Below are positions 7,302 to 14,122 of a stretch of DNA of 14,477 bases, one piece after another. The stretch is taken from NCBI GenBank assembly GCA_964464465.1, contig CAYXGF010000045.1:1-14477 (forward strand). Reading direction: 5' to 3'. The notes under the pieces were generated by a model. That model worked only from the letters and a program-made list of their open reading frames with translations. It was not told the DNA's origin and searched no databases. Each line of letters opens with the position of its first letter. Within the stretch, counting starts at the first letter, position 1. Position numbers and translations under genes: made by a program. The DNA comes from UBA940 sp964464465. Lineage in GTDB: Bacteria > Bacteroidota > Bacteroidia > Bacteroidales > Rikenellaceae.

Positions 7302-7326
7302 CGGCCGAGAGATACCTCTGAGGCTG
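7302..7326 (+). other. Small hairpin upstream of the fimbrillin cluster
   Basis: CGGCC (7302-7306) pairs with GGCTG (7322-7326, one G-U), then AGAG (7308-7311) pairs with CTCT (7316-7319) around an ATAC loop, with a small internal bulge. It has no T-tract, so it is not a terminator. If transcription starts upstream it would sit in the 5' leader; otherwise it may be an operator or chance. Confidence 0.3.
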
Positions 7327-7348
7327 ATTTTCGATGTAATATATGCAG

Positions 7349-7376
7349 TTGACAATTCATTTAACCTATGTATAAT
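7349..7376 (+). promoter_or_regulatory. Promoter-like sequence with perfect E. coli sigma-70 hexamers (TTGACA, 16 nt, TATAAT)
   Basis: TTGACA at 7349-7354 and TATAAT at 7371-7376 match both consensus hexamers fully, with a 16-nt spacer. The first fimbrillin ATG is only 15 nt after TATAAT, so the leader would be under 10 nt. Bacteroidota housekeeping sigma normally uses TTG/TAnnTTTG, so function in the native host is uncertain. Confidence 0.35.
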
Positions 7377-7391
7377 TAAATTCACAGTCAC

Positions 7392-9464
7392 ATGAAAACT
7401 AAAATTTTTATGTTCTTGTCAGTCGGTGCGCTCGTGCTCGCCGGTTGCGGGAAAGATGAACCGACGAAGAAGCCGGAGCCTGCAAAGGAGCAGTTGCAGA
7501 TTGAGGCTACTATTACCGGTATGACTCGTGCAACGGAATCGGCTTTCGAGGCAGAGGATAAAATCGGTATGTACGTGGCCACTTCCTCCGCTGTTTCCTT
7601 GACGGATGAAATCACGGTTTCCAACCTCGCCTGGACATTCGACGGCGAGCAGTGGACGGCTGCCGCTCCGCTCGAATATCCGACGTTGGGCGCGTTGAAT
7701 ATCTTCGCGTATTATCCTTACGCGGAGAGCGGCCTGAAAGGTTCGGACAATACTGCCGAAGTGTCTGTCGCTGAGAATCAGTCGACCGATGCTGCGATGA
7801 AGAGCGGCGACATTCTTGTTGCGACCAAACTCGGTGTCATGTCGTCGGGCGAGAAAGTGCTTCTCCCGTTCGTGCACGCCATGTCGAAGGTTGAGGTCAA
7901 GCTGACTATCAAGAATACCGACGACGCTTCTTATCAGGAGGTGATGGATATGACGCCTTCCGTGTCGATTGAGAAGGCTTACGTGAATGGAACGCTCAAT
8001 GTTACGTCGGGCGATGTCGCTGCCGCAGGCCAGCAGACTGCCGTTACGATGAACGGTGCTCTGGCTCTCAACGCTGCCGGCAATGCCATTGAAGGCGTAT
8101 CCGCAATTCTTGTTCCTCAGAGACTCGATGTCGGCGCCATACAGGTAAAAGTCGGAGACAAGACATTCTCCAACAGCAAAGGCATCTCCATTCTGAGCGG
8201 TAAGATTTATACTGTCAGCGTGGAGCTCGACATGACCCCCGATATTATCGACGCCAATTTCACCGTGTCGGTGAAGGACTGGACTACCGGTGTGAATGCA
8301 GAGGGTGAGTTCACGGAAGAACTGCCGACAGTCAATACGCTCAGTGCCAAGGGAACGTCCAACTGCTATATCGTTTCCGAAGCAGGCAAATACATGTTCG
8401 ACGGTACCGTACAGGGTAACGGTTTCGAGGTCGAGGGTGCTGTGCCCCAGACCATGAACCCCGTCAAGGCTGCCCTCCTGTGGAGAACAAGCGAAAAGTC
8501 TCCTGTCACGGACGTATATGCACGCAACGGTTCGGTTTACTTCACCGTTCCAGAAGCCGTTAACGACAATGCTGTCATCGCTGTTTATGACGAGCAGGAC
8601 AACATCCTTTGGAGCTGGCACATATGGCTGGTCGCAGGTTACGACCCGCAGGCAAATCTTAATACATATTATGTCGACGGCAAGGATGACCAGCCCGTGA
8701 AGTTCATGGACCGCAACCTGGGTGCTACATGTACAACCGCCGATGTTACGGACACGACCGAAATCATCTCTACGTTCGGTATGCTCTATCAGTGGGGCCG
8801 CAAAGACCCGTTCACCGGAACGAAAGCCTCCAAACTGCCGAGCGCCAACAATATGGGCCAGGATATTTATCTGAATGACAGTACCGAGCCGGAGGAGATG
8901 CCGACCGTGGCATATCTGGATACCAAACCCGAAATCAATAGCGCTGCCGAGGCAATCGCCTGGTCGATAGCAAATCCTCACGTCTACATGTCCTCCAATA
9001 CATGGGGCTGCAAGAGCATCAGCGATGATGCGTGGTACAACGTCTGGGGATTCGGCTCGGGACACAAAACTATCTATGACCCGTGTCCTGTGGGCTATCG
9101 CGTACCTAACCCCGGTTACCACACCTGGTCGAAGATTACCGGCTACCACATGGTCGACATCGTCGATACGGAGAATGACAAGATGAGCTGGTTCGGTATG
9201 TACCTGCGTACCAAAGAGGGTGGCGAAGAGTCGCACTGGTGGCCTGCTCCGGGACGCCGTGCCGAGTCCAACGGCCGCGTCGAGGCGCTGGGTGAAGCCG
9301 ACAACGGCACTTATTACCTGTCAAACCGCTGCTCGCCGTCAGCCGGCTATATGTACCGTTTTGAGGTAGCTACCAAAGGAGCTGTTCATACCGACGACAA
9401 CATCTATCCGAATCAGCCTACTGCAAACTGGTGGGGCGGTCCTGTAAGGTGCGTCAAAGAGTAA
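7392..9464 (+). CDS. Fimbrillin-family lipoprotein 1 with C-terminal FISUMP-like module
   Basis: The 690-residue protein starts with a lipoprotein signal (lipobox LAGC, lipid cysteine C19). GKDE directly after it resembles the Bacteroidota surface-lipoprotein export signal. A Lys/Pro-rich linker leads to TRAT with R46. Then comes a fimbrillin (Mfa-like) domain, about 47-305: FEAEDKIGMY, IFAYYPYAES, LPFVHAMSKVEVKL, ILVPQ and VKDWTTG. The second module, about 320-690, contains NCYIV, LWSWHIW at 406-412, MDRNLGA from 439, YQWGRKDPF from 466, YDPCPVGYRVP from 562 and the terminal VRCVKE. The end and the CP-GYRVP motif resemble FISUMP (Fib_succ_major) domains, which relate to C-type-lectin/formylglycine-enzyme folds. 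Probable role: surface fimbrial subunit or adhesin. It is the first of four tandem paralogues, 42 nt before the next. Ligand and assembly partners are unknown. Confidence 0.85.
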   Translation: MKTKIFMFLSVGALVLAGCGKDEPTKKPEPAKEQLQIEATITGMTRATESAFEAEDKIGMYVATSSAVSLTDEITVSNLAWTFDGEQWTAAAPLEYPTLGALNIFAYYPYAESGLKGSDNTAEVSVAENQSTDAAMKSGDILVATKLGVMSSGEKVLLPFVHAMSKVEVKLTIKNTDDASYQEVMDMTPSVSIEKAYVNGTLNVTSGDVAAAGQQTAVTMNGALALNAAGNAIEGVSAILVPQRLDVGAIQVKVGDKTFSNSKGISILSGKIYTVSVELDMTPDIIDANFTVSVKDWTTGVNAEGEFTEELPTVNTLSAKGTSNCYIVSEAGKYMFDGTVQGNGFEVEGAVPQTMNPVKAALLWRTSEKSPVTDVYARNGSVYFTVPEAVNDNAVIAVYDEQDNILWSWHIWLVAGYDPQANLNTYYVDGKDDQPVKFMDRNLGATCTTADVTDTTEIISTFGMLYQWGRKDPFTGTKASKLPSANNMGQDIYLNDSTEPEEMPTVAYLDTKPEINSAAEAIAWSIANPHVYMSSNTWGCKSISDDAWYNVWGFGSGHKTIYDPCPVGYRVPNPGYHTWSKITGYHMVDIVDTENDKMSWFGMYLRTKEGGEESHWWPAPGRRAESNGRVEALGEADNGTYYLSNRCSPSAGYMYRFEVATKGAVHTDDNIYPNQPTANWWGGPVRCVKE
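8604..8627 (+). repeat. 24-nt block shared exactly with the second fimbrillin gene (ILWSWHIW codons)
   Basis: These 24 bases encode ILWSWHIW and are identical to 10728-10751 in the next paralogue. The third copy (13051-13074) differs at three positions. Surrounding sequence is much more diverged. Confidence 0.8.
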
Positions 9465-9506
9465 TGCCTCGGATTAAGAAAGTAAATATTAAATCAAAGC
9501 ATAATT

Positions 9507-11807
9507 ATGAAAAGAATTTTTGTAACATTTATTGCAGCGGCAGCTCTTTTCGCCGGTTGTACCAAGGATGATACAGGAATGGATGCGCCGGCAGCAGGCA
9601 ACAGGCTCAATCTGAAAGCCTCTGTCGCCGAAACCCGTGCTACCGCCACCGCGTTCGAGCAGGGCGACCAGGTCGGTCTGTTCCTTACCAACCTCAACGG
9701 CAATGCAGCCGCCTATACCAATGAGAAATTGACGGTCGGTGCCGCCGGAGCGCTGAAAGGCGCAGGTGAACTGACATATCCGGTGAAGACCAAGAGTGTC
9801 AGCATCGCTGCCTACTATCCGTATGCCGAGGGTGTTGCTTCGGCTTCGGCTGTGCCGGTGAACCTTCCCCAGGACCAGAGCGAACTCGACGAGTCGTCTG
9901 TCGACCTGATGGGAGCCTATATAGCTGATATGGAGCCTACTTCGGATGTGGTTAATCTCGAATTCTCGCACATGCTGAGCAAGGTTAAAATCGAGCTTGT
10001 CGCAGGTGCCAATGCAACCGATGTAGAGGTTGCCGATGCTGAGGCCGTTTTAATGGCTTCGCTGGCCGGCAATGTAGATGTGACTACCGGAGCGGTTTCG
10101 GGCGCCGAGGCTGCTAAGGAGGTCAGCGGTTCGTCGCTCATCGTTCTGCCGCAGACCGTCACCGGCACGATGGCCAAGGTTAAGTCCTCTTACGGAACTT
10201 TCGACGTGGCGGCTCCCGCTGAGGGACTCGTTCTGGAAGCAGGCAAAATCAATACCGTGACAATCAAGGTCAATGTCAAGGAGCAGACCGGTTTCTATGT
10301 TGCTACACGTATTCTCGACTGGGAGGATTCGACCGTCGATTCCATAGGTATCTCTCAGCCTATTTATCCCGAAGTCATCGACCTGAGCGCCAACGGAACG
10401 GCAAACTGCTATGTGGTGAACAAACCCGGCCAGCTGTACAGCTTCGATGCTACCGTGAAAGGTAACGGCAAACAGACAGAGGGTGTGGAGTCTGTGACTA
10501 TCAATCCTACCAAGGCATTCATATACTGGACTATTGTTCCCGTTTATCCAGACCCGACGGTGAATGAAAACTCGACTGCGACCCGCGGTCTGGGATGCGA
10601 CGAGACGATGAACAAAACCGTCCTGCGCAAATCCGTGAAACTGGAAGACGGCAAGGTAATCTTCCGCACCAATCTCAATATGAGCGACGGTAATGTCTCG
10701 ATTGCTGTTGCGGATGACGACAACAATATCCTTTGGAGCTGGCACATATGGGCTGTCAATGATTTCGATTTGGATGCCGCAGGCATAGAAATCGACCACC
10801 CGGCAGTCAAAGGCATTACGATGCTCGACCGCAACCTCGGTGCATACAGCAACGGCAGCTTGCAGACATGGGGCGACGAATCGAATGCAATAGGTCTGCA
10901 CTATCAGTGGGGCCGTAAAGACCCGTTCCCCGTCAACAGAACCGTGAGCGGATGGCATTATTATTATTATTGGTACGACGCCAAAGCAGATATGGACATG
11001 TATAAACAGGGTTTGGCTCTCAACACGATTCCCAAGTGCGCAGCAGCCGATTTCTCCGGTTGGGAGGAGGCTGTCGCATATTCGATTGCCAACCCGATAT
11101 TCCATATTGCCGCTTATGACGCAGTTACTGTCGGCGGAACGGCTCCTGATGGTGTCACCTATACCATAGGCAAGGCTACATCTCCGTACACATGGTTCAA
11201 GAACGGTGCTACCGTTCCGTCTGACGGCTGGGGCGGCCTCTGGGGCAATGCCGAGGGTGAAGATGAACTGGGCAGCGGAAGCAAGACCATCTATGACCCG
11301 TGTCCGGCAGGATGGCGGGTTCCGGAGCCTGAGGCTTTCCGTTTCATGACTGTCGACGGCGTGGATGTGCCTTCTGCCGATTCAGCCAAGAAATGCATAT
11401 GGAAACTCAACTGCTCGGAGACTGTCGCCGAGAATGCCGTTGTCGATGCCATGGTATCGCAGGGCTTCCATTTCTATGTCAAGGGTGCCAAGAGCCTTTC
11501 GGAGGACGGCGAGGTCGTTCTGCCGCAGGACCAGACTACCATTTATTTCCCGGGTGCAGGTATTGCGATTTATTCGAGCTATCCTGATAATGACTCGTTC
11601 TACGATTATTCGAAGCCTACCACATGTTTCTGCGAGATGTACACCAACGCACCGGTCGCACGTTTCAAAGCGGACGGAGGACTTAGCAGTGTAGGTGCAA
11701 TTCGCGCTTCGATGCGTACGGACGGCAGATTTACATCGCGTACGACAGGTGGCCGCTACGAGCAGCTGGCATCCGCATGTCCGATTCGTTGTATCAAGGA
11801 ACAGTAA
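9507..11807 (+). CDS. Fimbrillin-family lipoprotein 2 with C-terminal FISUMP-like module
   Basis: The 766-residue protein has a lipobox FAGC (C18) followed by TKDD, which fits the X-K-(D/E)2-X surface-export pattern. TRAT carries R44. The fimbrillin domain, about 45-290, shows FEQGDQVGLFL, IAAYYPYAEG, LEFSHMLSKVKIEL, IVLPQ and ILDWEDS. The C-terminal module has NCYVVNKPGQLYSF, ILWSWHIW from 408, MLDRNLGA from 439, YQWGRKDPF from 466, YDPCPAGWRVP from 596 and terminal IRCIKEQ. Its segment between YQWGRKDP and YDPCP is about 34 residues longer than in the first paralogue. That segment includes a tyrosine run encoded by a TAT repeat. The ATG at 9507 lies 42 nt after the preceding stop in an A-rich leader. 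Signal-peptide coding bases are nearly identical to the third paralogue. Likely a co-transcribed surface fimbrial/adhesin component. Confidence 0.85.
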   Translation: MKRIFVTFIAAAALFAGCTKDDTGMDAPAAGNRLNLKASVAETRATATAFEQGDQVGLFLTNLNGNAAAYTNEKLTVGAAGALKGAGELTYPVKTKSVSIAAYYPYAEGVASASAVPVNLPQDQSELDESSVDLMGAYIADMEPTSDVVNLEFSHMLSKVKIELVAGANATDVEVADAEAVLMASLAGNVDVTTGAVSGAEAAKEVSGSSLIVLPQTVTGTMAKVKSSYGTFDVAAPAEGLVLEAGKINTVTIKVNVKEQTGFYVATRILDWEDSTVDSIGISQPIYPEVIDLSANGTANCYVVNKPGQLYSFDATVKGNGKQTEGVESVTINPTKAFIYWTIVPVYPDPTVNENSTATRGLGCDETMNKTVLRKSVKLEDGKVIFRTNLNMSDGNVSIAVADDDNNILWSWHIWAVNDFDLDAAGIEIDHPAVKGITMLDRNLGAYSNGSLQTWGDESNAIGLHYQWGRKDPFPVNRTVSGWHYYYYWYDAKADMDMYKQGLALNTIPKCAAADFSGWEEAVAYSIANPIFHIAAYDAVTVGGTAPDGVTYTIGKATSPYTWFKNGATVPSDGWGGLWGNAEGEDELGSGSKTIYDPCPAGWRVPEPEAFRFMTVDGVDVPSADSAKKCIWKLNCSETVAENAVVDAMVSQGFHFYVKGAKSLSEDGEVVLPQDQTTIYFPGAGIAIYSSYPDNDSFYDYSKPTTCFCEMYTNAPVARFKADGGLSSVGAIRASMRTDGRFTSRTTGGRYEQLASACPIRCIKEQ
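10728..10751 (+). repeat. 24-nt block shared exactly with the first fimbrillin gene
   Basis: Identical to 8604-8627 (ILWSWHIW codons). Neighbouring motif blocks such as the YQWGRKDPF codons (10902 onward versus 8787 onward) are also nearly identical at the base level. Confidence 0.8.
10957..10971 (+). repeat. (ATT)5 trinucleotide tract inside fimbrillin gene 2
   Basis: Five ATT units in the reading frame encode a run of four tyrosines (HYYYYW). Gain or loss of a unit would keep the frame. Neither neighbouring paralogue has it. Confidence 0.7.
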
Positions 11808-11835
11808 ATGAAACATGAATAAAACAAGAAAAGAT

Positions 11836-14082
11836 ATGAAAAGAATTTTTTCGGTACTCCTTGCGGCGGCTACACTGTTTGCAGGATGTACCAAAAGCGA
11901 CGTGGACGGTACGTATGTCGACGGTAAGGTGCAGTTGAAGCTCACTTCGTCGATAGCGCCGACGCGTGCCACAGACATAGCGTTCGAGGACGGCGATCTC
12001 GTGGGTCTTTACATTACAAAGGGCGAAGAGGCGTTGAAAACCAACGAAAAAATGACTGCCTATGCCTCCGGAGCAATTGAGGCCGCTTCTCCGATTTATT
12101 ATCCAGAGGACGGCGCGGCGATAGATCTGTTCGCTTACTATCCTTATGCTGCGACTGCTCCTGCCAAATGGACTATCCCGGCCGCTCAGGACGAAATGAA
12201 CTGGACGGAGTATGACCTGTGCTCGGCATCTGCCGCCGGTGTCAAACCGTCGAACAGAGCCGTTGCCCTGCTCTTCAATCACCTCATGGCCAAAGTTACG
12301 GTGGACCTTACCGTGTCGGGTGCCGGTTTGACGACTGAGGAGAAAAATGCCGTCAAGGCCGAACTTGTCGCAGCTCTCTCCGCCAATGTGGATATTCGTA
12401 CAGGCGAAGTGAGCGACGTGGCTGCACCTGCAAGCATCACCCTTACGGAGGACAATACCGCTCTGGTAGTGCCGCAGACTATCGCCCAGGGTACCAAGAT
12501 TGCGACTCTCGCTACCGAAAACGGCGACATCGATGTGGTTGCTGGCAAGGATATCGTTTTCGAGGCCGGCAAGAACAACATCGTTAAAATCTCGCTGTCA
12601 ATCGACAATTACATTTCGGTGAAAGTTACCTGCACGATAGCTGACTGGAATACCGGTTCGAGTCTGGAACTCACCAAACCGACCGTGGAAGTCGTGGACA
12701 ATGCAATCGACCTGAGTGCAAACGGAACCGCAAACTGCTATGTCGTGAACAAGGGCGGCGCAGAATACTGCTTCCGTGCCGATGTCAAGGGTAACGGTGC
12801 CGTTACGGAAAAAATCAATCCCGAGAAACTGGCTCCCGCCAAGGCCCGTCTGCTCACGACACACGTGGCTGCTCTCTACTTTAAGGGCAGCAAGTCTGCT
12901 TATGGCTCGGACGGCACCATGTCGATGCTCGTACTTCGCAACTCGGTGAAAATCGTTCAGAAGAGAGGCGTGCCTTACGTATATTTCGAGACTCCGGAGG
13001 CTCTTTCGCCCGGAAACGCAATCATCGCGGTATCCGACGAGGACGACAATATCATTTGGAGCTGGCATATCTGGGTAACACCGGATTATGAACTGGGTCA
13101 GGGTGATGTAACGCTTACCGCAAACGACAACTGCAACGGCGTGGTTATGATGGACCGCAACCTCGGCGCACTTGCCAACGGCTTCGAGGAGGGTATGAAC
13201 CAGATTCAGGTGGCTTATGCCGCTGCCGGCATCGTATATCAGTGGGGCCGTAAGGATCCTATGTTCCTTACCAACGTAGGTGCCTGGGGATATGGCAACT
13301 ATCAGTTCGAGGATGGTGTTATCGTAGAATTGCTGGATTCCAAAAAGCGTCAGAAGAGAGGCTCGACAACTGATGACAGAGAGGAGATTGACATCGTTCC
13401 TACTGCTGAAAATGTTCCGACTGTGGACGCTGCAATCGCACTCTCCGTTGCGAATCCGGCAAGTTTCATACATTGTTACAACAATGACTGGAACAAATCC
13501 TGGCTCACGGACGATACCGAGGCCAATCCAATCTCGTATCTGTGGGGCAATACTTCCGGCGACAAATCCGCAAAGGCAGGTGTGAAGACAATCTACGACC
13601 CGTGTCCGGTAGGATACAAGGTGCCGGGTCCGAATGCTTTCTCATTCTTCTCGTTCCATGGCGGTGATATGGGATACATATATCATTATGCAAACCCGGA
13701 ACGTTATAACTTCGACCAGACCAAAACGAAAGTCACAGTGGGTGAAAAGTCTATCGAGTTCGACAATAATGAGTATTACGGATATTACTGCTATACCAAC
13801 TCGGTTCTCAAAGACGGCCAGACAGCCGCTGACAGAACGGACAATACCACGATGTATTTCCCGTGTATAGGTCTCCTCCAATATTGGGGTAATATGGCTA
13901 TGCAGTATGGCGCTAACGACAGATATGCGAATATCACGATGATGAGTAATGCCTTGGTGGACGGAGGTCCGCATTATGTCGCTCCGTATGTAACACCGAC
14001 AGGTAACGTATATTTTTCGAAAGCGGGTTACTTGTTCGGATGGCCTGCTTCGGCTATTCCTGTACGCTGCATTAAGGAGTAA
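11836..14082 (+). CDS. Fimbrillin-family lipoprotein 3 with C-terminal FISUMP-like module
   Basis: An ATG at 11815 is in frame, but the start at 11836 gives MKRIFSVLLAA, the same N-terminus as paralogues 2 and 4. It is also preceded by AGAAAAGAT exactly as in gene 4. The resulting 748-residue protein has lipobox FAGC (C18), TKSD after it, and TRAT with R44. The fimbrillin domain, about 45-285, shows FEDGDLVGLY, LFAYYPYAAT, LLFNHLMAKVTVDL, LVVPQ and IADWNTG. The C-terminal module has NCYVVNKGG, IIWSWHIW from 406, MDRNLGA from 439, YQWGRKDPM from 468, YDPCPVGYKVP from 587 and terminal VRCIKE. Motif positions up to residue 468 agree within a few residues with the two preceding proteins. It follows gene 2 by 28 nt. 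Probable surface fimbrial subunit or adhesin; ligand unknown. Confidence 0.85.
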   Translation: MKRIFSVLLAAATLFAGCTKSDVDGTYVDGKVQLKLTSSIAPTRATDIAFEDGDLVGLYITKGEEALKTNEKMTAYASGAIEAASPIYYPEDGAAIDLFAYYPYAATAPAKWTIPAAQDEMNWTEYDLCSASAAGVKPSNRAVALLFNHLMAKVTVDLTVSGAGLTTEEKNAVKAELVAALSANVDIRTGEVSDVAAPASITLTEDNTALVVPQTIAQGTKIATLATENGDIDVVAGKDIVFEAGKNNIVKISLSIDNYISVKVTCTIADWNTGSSLELTKPTVEVVDNAIDLSANGTANCYVVNKGGAEYCFRADVKGNGAVTEKINPEKLAPAKARLLTTHVAALYFKGSKSAYGSDGTMSMLVLRNSVKIVQKRGVPYVYFETPEALSPGNAIIAVSDEDDNIIWSWHIWVTPDYELGQGDVTLTANDNCNGVVMMDRNLGALANGFEEGMNQIQVAYAAAGIVYQWGRKDPMFLTNVGAWGYGNYQFEDGVIVELLDSKKRQKRGSTTDDREEIDIVPTAENVPTVDAAIALSVANPASFIHCYNNDWNKSWLTDDTEANPISYLWGNTSGDKSAKAGVKTIYDPCPVGYKVPGPNAFSFFSFHGGDMGYIYHYANPERYNFDQTKTKVTVGEKSIEFDNNEYYGYYCYTNSVLKDGQTAADRTDNTTMYFPCIGLLQYWGNMAMQYGANDRYANITMMSNALVDGGPHYVAPYVTPTGNVYFSKAGYLFGWPASAIPVRCIKE

Positions 14083-14122
14083 TTATTCGAACTATTGTTG
14101 AATAAATAAAAACAGAAAAGAT

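Larger units (their letters stand above)
7003..7391. other. 389-bp intergenic region between asnB and the fimbrillin cluster
   Basis: No plus-strand gene is supported. The minus-strand frame crossing it is a shadow of asnB. The first half is GC-rich and ends in a terminator hairpin at 7115-7153. The second half (7205-7391) is strongly AT-rich and holds a small hairpin at 7302-7326 and an E. coli-type promoter-like sequence at 7349-7376. No exact TAnnTTTG element was found in front of the fimbrillin genes; TAATATTG at 7251-7258 is a one-mismatch version. Confidence 0.6.

Noticed and set aside
7154..7391. Invertible (phase-variable) promoter before the fimbrillin genes
   Set aside because: No flanking inverted repeats of useful length were seen and no recombinase gene is present in the window.
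7419..9236. 605-residue minus-strand open frame
   Set aside because: Antisense shadow of fimbrillin gene 1; no recognisable domain. The same applies to the minus-strand frames over genes 2 and 3.
11815..11835. Upstream in-frame ATG giving seven extra residues (MNKTRKD) for fimbrillin gene 3
   Set aside because: The start at 11836 aligns with the N-termini of paralogues 2 and 4 and shares the AGAAAAGAT leader with gene 4.
9507..14082. Diversity-generating retroelement variable regions
   Set aside because: The C-terminal modules look like a lectin-type scaffold, but no template repeat with adenine-directed changes and no reverse transcriptase gene is in the window.
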